DNA of 7,680 nt, taken from positions 1 to 7,680 of the forward strand of contig JALTID010000192.1 of NCBI GenBank assembly GCA_027004335.1, read 5' to 3'. Numbering within the stretch: the first letter of the stretch is position 1; each line of letters starts with the position of its first letter. The translations under genes and the position numbers were made by a program. The notes beneath the pieces were generated by a model that was given only the letters and a program-made list of their open reading frames with translations, ran no database searches and had not been told where the DNA came from. Below, in pieces: positions 1 through 7,277 of the stretch. The stretch comes from a bacterium (GTDB taxonomy: Bacteria > JALSQH01).

Positions 1-2195
1 CCTTTGAATTTCTTCTGTTCCTCCAGTCTCCTCTCAGTAACTTTCAGTATTTCTGAAATTGCCCCCAGATGCTTCCTGAAAATTTCAAGGAAGTTTTCTT
101 TATCCAACCAGAGCAATTTGCATGCAGTTTTCGCTTTAACTGTGGCTGTTCTTGGAACATTTTTCAGAAGTGCAATTTCTCCAAAGTATGAACCAGAACC
201 AAGTTCTGCCAGTTTAATTTCTTTATATCCCTCTTCAGTAATTTGCTCGAGAATTACTTCTACTTCTCCTTCCTGAAGAAGATAGAATTTATCTCCAATT
301 TCTCCTTGTTTTATGATTATTGTCCCTGGCCCAACTTCCATTGATTGCATCTTTGAAATAATCTCAAATAGTTCTTTTGAAGAGAAATCAGCAAAAAGGG
401 GCAGTCTCTTGAGAAACTGTGATGTCCTGATGATGAAAGTGATCTTTTCTCCTGTCCCAAATGTTTCCACAAAGTGCTTTTTAAATGTTTCTTTGTCAAG
501 GGAGATTAGTTCTGTATCTGTTTTTGCTCTCACAGTAGCGGTTCTTTTTACATTCTCAATAAGTGCAATTTCTCCAAAGCAATCACCCGGTCCTAATTCT
601 GCCACGATATCTTCCATTCCACTGATACCTTCATAGATAACATTAGCCCATCCTGATTTTATAGTATAAAATTTATCTCCCTTCTCTCCCTGTGTAACAA
701 TATTTCTTCCATTAGGAAATTTCTCAACTTTAAGGTGCTTCGCCACTTCTTTTAATTCCTCTTCACCGAGAGCTACAAAGAGTGGAACCTCTTTGAGTTC
801 AGAAAAAATTTCTGATGAGAATGGAGATATAGATCCTTTCCCAGAGGTTAAAACTCGTACTATCTCTTCTGCAAATTCTACTATGAATTTTATAAAAAGG
901 TAGGCAAGGTATATAGCAAAGATTATTCCTAAAATCACAGGGGTCAAGAGAAGAAGCACGGTAAAAATCTTATATTCTGTTGCTTCAAAAATAAAAATAT
1001 TTCCAAATGTGGGATTTAAATAGTAAATTCTTTCTAATGCATCATAGTAAAAAAGGATATTGAAGAGTTTCCATGAGATATAGATGAGTCCGGCAAGCCA
1101 CAAGAGGCCGTAGAGGCCGGTAAGGGTGTAGATAAGTTCTTCCCTGTAAAAATCTTTTGAAAAGGTGAGTTTTCCCATAAAGAACCGTTTTCTGAAAAAG
1201 GTGGCTGTTCTTTTTCTTAAGGTGGAAAGATTGAATATTTCCTCTGTGAGCTTGATACCAGGGCTTTCTATAAAGGGGTTTATAGCCAGATAAAGAAGAA
1301 ATAGTGAAACAAAAACGGTAATGAGGGATACCTGAGTATATGTATTCCATTCTCCCTCATAGAGGATAAGAAACGGTGCAACAAATGCAATGGGTACAAT
1401 CAATGATGTTATGTAACTGAAAAAATAAAAAATCTTTTCTTTTCTTGATGCCATAAGAGAATCATCATCCAGAATATCGGTGGTAAAAAGTCCATAAGGG
1501 AAATACAGCTTGAAGTTCAGGACACCCCTATTTATGGCTTTTAGACTACTCCCTCTGGTTAAAGCTTCCAGAATAATTGTGGCGATGATAAGAAAGTAAG
1601 TATAGGTGAAACCTGCTCCATAAGAATCATTTATTTGAAAGAGATAATGGGGTGTAGAAGAGATCTGGTGAAAGAAAAGTATGATGCCAGTAGTAGCTAA
1701 TATTAAAACGAGGAAGATTGCGTAGGGGCTGAAAAAATATTTTCCTATGGAATTATAAAATCCCTCAAAGAATCCCTCTGCCCTATAGTATCCTGACTGG
1801 AAAAGTTTTATTCCTTTCAGGAGTGATGCAAAGAGATCCTCTGTGCTCTTCTTATGAGCAGGTTTTGAAATTATCTGCCAGAGCTGATTGGCATTTTCAA
1901 GAAATCCCTTTTCTGCTAATTTTATTATCAGATTCTTAATCCGTGTAGTGGCAAGTTGACGGGTCTTTTCAAAGTAGAGAGTCACTAAAGATTCAAAATT
2001 CTCTCTCCCATTCATTTTTTCAAAGATATAAAACTCATCGGAATCAAGAACAAGGTAACGGAGCTGCCTTGGATTTTTTATATTGTAAAATTCCCCATCA
2101 GTTTTTATCACCCTAACGGTGATATAATCACTGATGACTTTGGGACGGAATTTTGAAAATTCCTTAACATCCCTTCCCACCCTTTGAGACTTCAT
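1..2195 (-). CDS. Membrane protein: degenerate M50-type protease region with two C-terminal cyclic-nucleotide-binding domains (3' end outside window)
   Basis: The frame is open from ATG 2195 to the left edge (731 codons, no stop), so the C-terminus is missing. Residues about 1-95 look like a PqqD-type or winged-helix N-domain. Residues about 155-445 are multi-spanning membrane and align by eye with M50 site-2 proteases. The HExxH site reads LEALT at 209-213, and the NPxxxxDGYY site reads NPFIESPG at 306-313. Both histidines and the aspartate are therefore gone and protease activity is unlikely. Two cNMP domains follow, at about 470-590 and 598-715. Each has the phosphate-binding cassette FGEIAL (540-545 and 671-676) and its arginine (R551, R682), so both look able to bind a ligand. 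Which nucleotide is bound is unknown. A Shine-Dalgarno site and a 38-base gap place it third in the operon behind the glycosyltransferase. Role inferred: ligand-gated membrane sensor or scaffold. Confidence 0.8.
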   Translation of the reverse strand, partial: MKSQRVGRDVKEFSKFRPKVISDYITVRVIKTDGEFYNIKNPRQLRYLVLDSDEFYIFEKMNGRENFESLVTLYFEKTRQLATTRIKNLIIKLAEKGFLENANQLWQIISKPAHKKSTEDLFASLLKGIKLFQSGYYRAEGFFEGFYNSIGKYFFSPYAIFLVLILATTGIILFFHQISSTPHYLFQINDSYGAGFTYTYFLIIATIILEALTRGSSLKAINRGVLNFKLYFPYGLFTTDILDDDSLMASRKEKIFYFFSYITSLIVPIAFVAPFLILYEGEWNTYTQVSLITVFVSLFLLYLAINPFIESPGIKLTEEIFNLSTLRKRTATFFRKRFFMGKLTFSKDFYREELIYTLTGLYGLLWLAGLIYISWKLFNILFYYDALERIYYLNPTFGNIFIFEATEYKIFTVLLLLTPVILGIIFAIYLAYLFIKFIVEFAEEIVRVLTSGKGSISPFSSEIFSELKEVPLFVALGEEELKEVAKHLKVEKFPNGRNIVTQGEKGDKFYTIKSGWANVIYEGISGMEDIVAELGPGDCFGEIALIENVKRTATVRAKTDTELISLDKETFKKHFVETFGTGEKITFIIRTSQFLKRLPLFADFSSKELFEIISKMQSMEVGPGTIIIKQGEIGDKFYLLQEGEVEVILEQITEEGYKEIKLAELGSGSYFGEIALLKNVPRTATVKAKTACKLLWLDKENFLEIFRKHLGAISEILKVTERRLEEQKKFK

Positions 2196-2200
2196 CTTGG

Positions 2201-2208
2201 CCCCCTTT
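2201..2208 (-). promoter_or_regulatory. Ribosome binding site of the cNMP/M50-like gene
   Basis: On the minus strand AAAGGGGG lies 5 bases before ATG 2195. It is a good purine-rich Shine-Dalgarno site and supports this start. The frame continues without a stop from here to position 1. Confidence 0.65.
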
Positions 2209-2233
2209 AAAAGAGTTTCTCCTTATCTTATCA

Positions 2234-3235
2234 TTATATTTTGTTAAGGTCAATTTTTGTACGGAAACCATCTATTATTCCTCTTAATATGAAGATAATA
2301 TTTTTAATTTTGAATGTCATAACTCCTCTGAAAAATTGGTAAAGTGCAACTGTAAAGATGAAAATAGGGTTAAAATGCTTTCTAATCAAGATCGTATTGC
2401 TACGAGAAAAATTGTAAAAGTAGGTAACGCTTTTTCTTTTTATGCTCTTGCTTTCTTTGTGGTAGATGTGACTTTTTAATGCAACGGCTATCCTCCAATT
2501 CTGTTTTATAGCTCTTAATTGCCAATCCACCTCGTCCCCGTAGAGGAAGAAAGTCTCATCCATCAGCCCTATTTCAGTTATTGTCTCTTTTTTTATTAAA
2601 ATTGAAGCCCCCATTATGTAATTAATTTTTTTTATAATTTTTTTTTCGTCAAGGTTTTTAAATTTTCCCCCTGTGATTTTTTCTCCTTTCATGAAGAGAA
2701 TTGCTCCACCTAAAAAGGGAAGAAATCTCCCACCTCCCACAGCCTGTATTATTTCGGGATCCCGATGATAGAGCAAGACAGAGCCAATGAATCCATAATT
2801 TTTGTTTGTTTCTGCCACCTTCAGCATCTCTGCCATAGCACCAGCTTCCATTATTGTATCATTATTCAAAATCCAGATGTACTCAATAGATGAATCCCTG
2901 AGTGCCAGCATTATACCTCTGTTATTTCCTCCTGCGTAACCAAAATTTTTGCTGTTCCGCAATATAGTAATTCCTGAAGGTAGGGAGGGTAACTCTATCT
3001 CAGCAGGCATTTCTCCTTCCATGATAATTGAGTAACTTATCTTTTCCTTTTTTATTGAAAGGATCAATCTTTCAAGTTCTTCTTTTTCTGAAGCATTATC
3101 AATGATTATTAAGGAAGTTTGTTGGGGAAGAGAACAATTTTTGAGAATACTTCTGATACAATCCAGTGTATCCTCTGTATTGTTCCATGTGAGCACAAGG
3201 ATAGCAGTTTTCACTTTTGATCCAGTTTGTTCCAT
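2234..3235 (-). CDS. Family 2 glycosyltransferase (rhamnosyltransferase-like)
   Basis: Transfers a sugar from an activated nucleotide sugar onto a growing glycan at the cytoplasmic face of the membrane; donor and acceptor cannot be told from sequence. The GT-A fold is recognisable. The nucleotide-binding start is VLTWNN (residues 14-19) with IIDNAS at 44-49. Next comes NFGYAGGNNRG (97-107), then the metal-binding DxD equivalent NNDT (124-127). The acceptor/base region is GDEVDW (233-238), with R241 just after it. The C-terminal 45 residues are hydrophobic and basic, as in membrane-associated members. The length of 333 aa is normal for WbbL-like enzymes. The ATG at 3235 has no Shine-Dalgarno site. 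A GTG at 3214-3212 overlaps the upstream stop codon (GTGA) and would give 326 aa, still containing every motif, so the true start may be there. It is the middle gene of the operon. Confidence 0.9.
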   Translation of the reverse strand: MEQTGSKVKTAILVLTWNNTEDTLDCIRSILKNCSLPQQTSLIIIDNASEKEELERLILSIKKEKISYSIIMEGEMPAEIELPSLPSGITILRNSKNFGYAGGNNRGIMLALRDSSIEYIWILNNDTIMEAGAMAEMLKVAETNKNYGFIGSVLLYHRDPEIIQAVGGGRFLPFLGGAILFMKGEKITGGKFKNLDEKKIIKKINYIMGASILIKKETITEIGLMDETFFLYGDEVDWQLRAIKQNWRIAVALKSHIYHKESKSIKRKSVTYFYNFSRSNTILIRKHFNPIFIFTVALYQFFRGVMTFKIKNIIFILRGIIDGFRTKIDLNKI

Positions 3236-4566
3236 ATAAGGTAAAGCGGAGATGGAGAAATGCAGGCTGTTGTTTTTTTATTGCCATAAATATCAAGCAC
3301 TTCGTCAGGAGATTTTCCTATAAAATGTAGCTTATTCTTTCCCGCTAATTGCCATACCACACATATCTCTTCTGTCGAAGATGTAAATTTCAGCGAATAC
3401 TGCCCTGCAGGATCAAATTTAACCCTGTTACATTCCCCCGATGTCCATTTTCCCCCCAGGATTTTGACTACTGTTTTATATGCAAACCATCCTGGTTTTG
3501 CAAGTGATTCATAGTCGGTTGTGGAATATGGATAATTAAAAAGTCCAAATTTTGCTTCTGGTGGTACCAGAGCTTTTGAAAGGTCTCCGTCCCAGAAAGT
3601 GAAATACAGATACATGCTTGCACCTGTGGCATAGGCTAAGACGAAGCTTCTTACCAGGTAGTTTGCCTGATCCGTAAGAGAGAGAGAATAAATTGTGGGC
3701 CAGCCTACTTCTGTGATCCAGAGGGGTTTGGTATATCCGTTAATTTTGAGTATGTTCAACATGTTGTAATTCATGTCATATATTGGAGTTTCAAGAAACT
3801 GATCGCTCTCAGGGGCTGCAAGTGGTGGATAGAAGGGATAGGGGTGGTATGCCATAACATCAAAGTAGTTACCAAGATCAGGATGGTATTCAAAGCTTTT
3901 TTCAAGGTAGAGGGGCGCTCCTTCAATAACTTCCTGATGGTAAAAGAGTCCAGCGTAGGAAACGGTACATTCAGGACATACTTTTTTGACTCTGGTGTAG
4001 GCAACTTTCAACAGATCTCCATATTTTTCAGGATCACCTGTGAGAGAACTTTTCCAGAATCTATAGCCTCCATTGGGCTCGTTCCACACTTCCCACATTT
4101 TGATCCTGCCTTTGAAGTGGGAAACAGTCATTGTTACATAATTTCCAAAATCTTCTAAGTTATCTGGAGGAAAGAAATTCGCATCGTAACTGTGAAACTC
4201 TCTCCCCTCCTCTGAAGCCCACCAATTCCCATATGCAAGGATCCCAAGGAATTTTAGACGATGGGAGAGGGCAAGATTAACAACCTGATCATATTTTGAG
4301 AAATCAAAATTTCCGGGAGTCTTTTCAATATCTCTCCAGGTTATTTCTCTTCTTACTATCTGGAGCCCCGCTTCTTCCATTTTTTTAAATTGAAACTCTG
4401 GATCTGCCCTCCAGAAGCCAGCTATTCCATAATTGGTAACTTGGATGGGGTACACTAATTTCCCTGCAAGGGGGTCGTAGGAAAATTCGGGTATTTTTGC
4501 TTCCCTGTTGCTGGAGCAACTTGCCACAAAAAAAATAATAATTAACAATCCAAATATCTTTTTCAT
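3211..4566 (-). CDS. Lipoprotein glycoside hydrolase, GH39/PslG-like (TIM barrel)
   Basis: Predicted retaining glycosidase of the cellulase-like clan A superfamily, exported and lipid-anchored. Residues 1-17 form a lipoprotein signal: basic MKK, a hydrophobic stretch, and lipobox VASC with the lipidated cysteine at 17. Residue +2 is Ser, which in enterobacteria favours outer-membrane sorting. The catalytic barrel spans about 35-375. The acid/base glutamate is E163 in WEVWNEPN (158-165), and the nucleophile is E286 in WITEVGW (283-289). HPYP at 241-244 and the aromatic-rich loops fit a substrate cleft. A small C-terminal beta-rich part (about 376-451) follows, as in several GH39-like proteins. 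PslG, a P. aeruginosa exopolysaccharide hydrolase, is the nearest functional comparison I can name; GH5 or another clan A family is possible. First gene of the operon, overlapping or touching the glycosyltransferase. Substrate unknown. Confidence 0.85.
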   Translation of the reverse strand: MKKIFGLLIIIFFVASCSSNREAKIPEFSYDPLAGKLVYPIQVTNYGIAGFWRADPEFQFKKMEEAGLQIVRREITWRDIEKTPGNFDFSKYDQVVNLALSHRLKFLGILAYGNWWASEEGREFHSYDANFFPPDNLEDFGNYVTMTVSHFKGRIKMWEVWNEPNGGYRFWKSSLTGDPEKYGDLLKVAYTRVKKVCPECTVSYAGLFYHQEVIEGAPLYLEKSFEYHPDLGNYFDVMAYHPYPFYPPLAAPESDQFLETPIYDMNYNMLNILKINGYTKPLWITEVGWPTIYSLSLTDQANYLVRSFVLAYATGASMYLYFTFWDGDLSKALVPPEAKFGLFNYPYSTTDYESLAKPGWFAYKTVVKILGGKWTSGECNRVKFDPAGQYSLKFTSSTEEICVVWQLAGKNKLHFIGKSPDEVLDIYGNKKTTACISPSPLYLIWNKLDQK

Positions 4567-4576
4567 GCTAAAAAAT

Positions 4577-4603
4577 ATTATGATATTATGAAAAAAATGA
4601 CAA
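4577..4603 (-). promoter_or_regulatory. Candidate promoter of the hydrolase-glycosyltransferase operon
   Basis: On the minus strand TTGTCA (4603-4598) and CATAAT (4582-4577) are each one base from the sigma-70 consensus, separated by a short 15-base spacer. Transcription would start about 4 bases before ATG 4566, giving an almost leaderless message. This agrees with the absence of any Shine-Dalgarno site there. The -35 element lies inside the first codons of the divergent Mut7-C gene. Short spacing and an AT-rich setting keep confidence low. Confidence 0.35.
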
Positions 4604-5091
4604 GGGAACAGAAGAAAAATATTAAAAAAAAATTTGTGGCGGATCGGAACCTGGGCAAATTATGCAGGCTCCTGAGGATGATGGGACTTGATTGTGTTTT
4701 TGCAAGAACCTCGGTACCTTCTGAACTTATTGAAATAGCCAAGGAGGAAAACAGAGTTATTCTTACAAGAAAGAAGAATATCACCTCATTAAGGTATGCT
4801 GATTTTTTAATCATCCAGGATGAAATGCCGTTTAATCAGGCAATTGAAGTAGTTAAGGCCTATGATATTGATCCCCTTGAAAATGCTTTTACAAGATGTA
4901 TTGAGTGTAATGTCCCTCTGATAGGGGTAAAAAAAGAGGATGTCAGAGGAAAAGTTCCCTCTTACATTTTTAAGACAAGAGATGAATTTTTTATGTGTCC
5001 TTCCTGCGGCAGAATCTATTGGAGGGGAACCCACAAGGACAATATGAGAGAAATACTTGAAGAGATAAAAAAGGGGTCTCAGGACCCCTGA
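4588..5091 (+). CDS. Mut7-C domain protein (PIN-like RNase fold with zinc ribbon)
   Basis: Member of the Mut7-C family (formerly DUF82), a PIN-like putative RNase domain followed by a zinc ribbon. The core starts at FVADRNLGKLCRLLRMMGLD (16-35), with the family's first acidic residue D19 and with D35. The second signature, normally LTRD, reads LTRK at 59-62. The acidic residue expected there is thus a lysine, and nuclease activity is in doubt. The zinc ribbon has C104-x2-C107 and C137-x2-C140, followed by GRIYWRGTH (141-149), which is typical of the family. At 167 aa it is full length for the family. ATG 4588 and ATG 4597 are both possible starts and neither has a Shine-Dalgarno site. A TATTAT box at 4576-4581 could give a leaderless transcript starting near 4588. 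It diverges from the hydrolase gene by 21 bases and converges on cstA with a 13-base overlap. Biological target unknown. Confidence 0.85.
   Translation: MKKMTREQKKNIKKKFVADRNLGKLCRLLRMMGLDCVFARTSVPSELIEIAKEENRVILTRKKNITSLRYADFLIIQDEMPFNQAIEVVKAYDIDPLENAFTRCIECNVPLIGVKKEDVRGKVPSYIFKTRDEFFMCPSCGRIYWRGTHKDNMREILEEIKKGSQDP
5067..5089 (-). terminator. Intrinsic terminator of cstA, overlapping both convergent stop codons
   Basis: Read on the minus strand, AGGGGTC, loop CTGA and GACCCCT form a 7-bp stem followed directly by a run of T. This is a standard Rho-independent terminator for cstA. The cstA stop codon (5081-5079) lies in the loop. On the plus strand the stem is preceded by A and has no T tract, so it is not an evident terminator for the Mut7-C gene, whose last codons it contains. 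Confidence 0.7.
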
Positions 5092-6773
5092 ACTTCATGC
5101 TTTTTAAAGAGACCCACAAATACATTCCTTGCTTCCCAGAAGATGAAGAAAGCCAGCAGAAATAGGACCGCAGCAGTTATAGCAATAGTAATATTAGGCT
5201 TGATCCAGACAAATTTATAAAACTGGAATGCCAGAGCTCCCATTGTTGTGAGTAACATGAGAATTGCTGGAATAACAGTATATGCAAAAGGTTTTCTTAC
5301 TCCGAGGAAGTAGGCACTTACAACTGTGAGTGTTAAAGCTGCCACTAACTGGTTGGATGCGCCGAAAACAGGCCAGATGGTTTTCCAGCTGCCTGAAGCG
5401 CCGAAGTACCATGCAAAAGCTATTGTGATTATTGTAGCTATCCATCTATTAGCAACAAGGGGAATGGAATCCCTAGTTAATTCCTGTAGAATGAATCTAG
5501 CCAGTCTTGTAGCAGTATCAAGTGTTGTTATAACAAATCCATTGAGCATCAGCATCCCTACATAAATGCCAATTTTTGTATTTAATCCAGGTATCTCTTT
5601 TACTAACTGGCCGAATCCTGTGGCGAAAGTTGTGATTGGTCCACCACCTTTAGCTTTTGTCATGAGGAACTGGTATCCGATTCCTCCTCCTGTACCGGTG
5701 GGATCCCATTTGAGAGCGGCAGCACCAATTACTATGACAAGAGTAGCAAGGGTTGCCTCCATTATCATTGCACCATAACCTATAACTTTTCCGTGGCTTT
5801 CCTTATCCAACTGCTTGGATGTAGTGCCTCCTGCAACAAGAGAGTGGAAACCTGAAATTGCACCACATGCAATTATCACAAAGAGCATTGGCCAGAGAGG
5901 TCCCACCTTGGTAGAAAAATGAGTGAATGCAGGGGCATTTATGATGGGATGGGCAAAAATTAATCCTAAATATCCCAGGCCCATCCCCAGAAATAGCAGC
6001 CACATACTCAGGTAATCCCGGGGCTGCAAAAGCAGCCATACAGGTAGGACTGATGCAAAAAGTGCGTATATCATTAATATCCCGAACCATGTCATAGAAG
6101 CACTGGATGTAAAAATTGTGAAATTGACCGTCCTTGGTAATGGAAGAGGATAAAGATCTCCCAGATAAAGGAAGAAAGCTATTAGTAGGAGTGCTATAAC
6201 TGTACCGAGCCAGATGGGTGTACCTGCCCTGTATACAAGCCATCCGAAAAAAACTGCGATAAAAATTAACATAAAAGTGGGCAAGACAATGGAAGGCTGA
6301 GCAATAAAGGTTTTTGCTGTGACAACACCGAAGACTGCCACTACAAGAACAAGGGTGATCCAGATGAAAATAGCAAATATTATTCTTGCCCGGTGACTGA
6401 CTACTTCCTCTGCTACATCTGCCATAGAATTGCCTTTGTTTCTTACTGAAACCATGAGAGATGTAAAATCGTGTACTGCTCCCATGAAAACAGCTCCCAA
6501 TGCTACCCAGAGACTTGCTGCAAGCCATCCAAAGTAGAGAACTGCAATAATAGGCCCAACAATAGGTCCTGCTCCTGCAATTGAGGAAAAGTGGTGTCCG
6601 AAGAGGATAGGGGTTTTCGCCGGGGAGTAATCCACCCCATCGTTGTATTTCACAGCGGGGGTGGATTTGCTGTCATCGGGTTGAATGAGTTTCTTTTCTA
6701 TGATTTTTCCGTAGATAAAGTAACCTCCCCACAACCAGACAAGCATAATAATCGCCCAGATAAGGCCATTCAT
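5079..6773 (-). CDS. cstA: Carbon starvation protein A family transporter (pyruvate/peptide uptake)
   Basis: Inner-membrane transporter of the CstA family (TC 2.A.114). E. coli members CstA and BtsT import pyruvate, and CstA is also linked to peptide use in starvation. Family signatures are clear: GHHFSSIAGAGPIVGP at 59-74, YFGWLAASLWVALGAVFMGAVHD beginning at 80, the stretch VRNKGNSMADVAEEVV (110-125), QPRDYLSMW in the middle, HPIINAPAF, and GAISGFHSLVAGGTTSKQL. Most of the protein is transmembrane helix. At 564 aa it is shorter than the E. coli proteins (about 700 aa) and matches the compact form seen in many other bacteria. A strong Shine-Dalgarno site AGGGAGGT precedes the ATG. The gene follows the small 112-aa gene by 15 bases, so the two are probably co-transcribed. 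It ends in an intrinsic terminator. The substrate here is inferred from the family only. Confidence 0.95.
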   Translation of the reverse strand: MNGLIWAIIMLVWLWGGYFIYGKIIEKKLIQPDDSKSTPAVKYNDGVDYSPAKTPILFGHHFSSIAGAGPIVGPIIAVLYFGWLAASLWVALGAVFMGAVHDFTSLMVSVRNKGNSMADVAEEVVSHRARIIFAIFIWITLVLVVAVFGVVTAKTFIAQPSIVLPTFMLIFIAVFFGWLVYRAGTPIWLGTVIALLLIAFFLYLGDLYPLPLPRTVNFTIFTSSASMTWFGILMIYALFASVLPVWLLLQPRDYLSMWLLFLGMGLGYLGLIFAHPIINAPAFTHFSTKVGPLWPMLFVIIACGAISGFHSLVAGGTTSKQLDKESHGKVIGYGAMIMEATLATLVIVIGAAALKWDPTGTGGGIGYQFLMTKAKGGGPITTFATGFGQLVKEIPGLNTKIGIYVGMLMLNGFVITTLDTATRLARFILQELTRDSIPLVANRWIATIITIAFAWYFGASGSWKTIWPVFGASNQLVAALTLTVVSAYFLGVRKPFAYTVIPAILMLLTTMGALAFQFYKFVWIKPNITIAITAAVLFLLAFFIFWEARNVFVGLFKKHEVQGS

Positions 6774-6779
6774 TTTATT

Positions 6780-6787
6780 ACCTCCCT
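6780..6787 (-). promoter_or_regulatory. Ribosome binding site of cstA
   Basis: AGGGAGGT on the minus strand lies 6 bases before ATG 6773 and directly after the stop codon of the upstream small gene. It is the strongest Shine-Dalgarno match in the window and suggests cstA is translated independently and well. Confidence 0.85.
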
Positions 6788-6788
6788 T

Positions 6789-7127
6789 TTAACATGCGTC
6801 GTACTGATAGGGTCGCTCTCCAAATTCATCAAGATTGATCACCTTTACTTTTTTCTCCTCAAATTGCTTTCTTAGCTTGCTTACTGCTTTAAAAATTTTT
6901 TCAGTGGTTTTAAACTCTACTATATCCTTCCAGGGAATATCTTCAAGAAATTCTTTTACTCCAGCAGTTGGTTCTTCTCTAGATACAAAAATTATTTTTT
7001 TTGAGGAAGTGTTCTTAAGAAATTTATCAAGCCCTTTAATGTCCACTACTCCTATCGCTTCTCTGTAAGCGATAATGAGGTCAAAGAATGGTTTCTCATC
7101 TTTCACAAAAATCTTAAAGAGCTTCAT
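6789..7127 (-). CDS. Hypothetical 112-aa protein upstream of cstA
   Basis: I do not recognise the family. The protein is charged and lysine-rich, with no signal peptide or membrane helix, so it is probably cytoplasmic. By eye it alternates strands and helices: likely strands at KLFKIFV (2-8), AIGVVDI (24-30), KKIIFVS (43-49), DIVEFKT (68-74) and KVKVINL (93-99), with amphipathic helices between them. This pattern would fit a small alpha/beta domain, perhaps receiver-like or Rossmann-like. It ends in a cysteine (YDAC). It is not the YbdD/YjiX small protein that accompanies cstA in enterobacteria, which has a different size and sequence. Codon and base use match the neighbours and the gap to cstA is 15 bases, so a shared transcript is likely. 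No clear Shine-Dalgarno site precedes the ATG at 7127. Confidence 0.7.
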   Translation of the reverse strand: MKLFKIFVKDEKPFFDLIIAYREAIGVVDIKGLDKFLKNTSSKKIIFVSREEPTAGVKEFLEDIPWKDIVEFKTTEKIFKAVSKLRKQFEEKKVKVINLDEFGERPYQYDAC

Positions 7128-7240
7128 TTTAAATAGAGCTGTTTCTAAGATGTTAGTTTAACAGATAATTATTTTCTCTTCCAGCGGAGATGGTTGAGGG
7201 CGATCCGTATAAGAATTAATCGGATGGAATAAAAAATTTC

Positions 7241-7271
7241 TTGTCCCTATAATTTTAAAAATGAATATAAT
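7241..7271 (+). promoter_or_regulatory. Promoter of rnpB
   Basis: A perfect -10 box TATAAT (7266-7271) lies 7 bases before the first G of the RNase P RNA at 7278. TTGTCC at 7241-7246 is the best -35, with a long 19-base spacer. The region 7128-7277 also has to hold the start signals for the leftward small gene-cstA operon, but I see no convincing promoter for that direction. Confidence 0.6.
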
Positions 7272-7277
7272 ATATAT

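Noticed and set aside
4-636. Plus-strand open frames of about 90 and 107 aa at the left edge
   Set aside because: They are the complement of the cNMP domains, whose minus-strand frame gives clear FGEIAL motifs. They are serine-rich shadows.
2626-2646. Runs of 8 and 9 A (coding strand) in the glycosyltransferase as a phase-variation site
   Set aside because: They encode ordinary lysine codons in an AT-rich genome. Similar runs occur elsewhere in the window, such as 9 A at 4624-4632, and the frame is intact.
5803-6528. Minus-strand 241-aa open frame rich in Ser, Cys and His
   Set aside because: It sits wholly inside cstA in another frame, and its composition is typical of a shifted membrane-protein frame.
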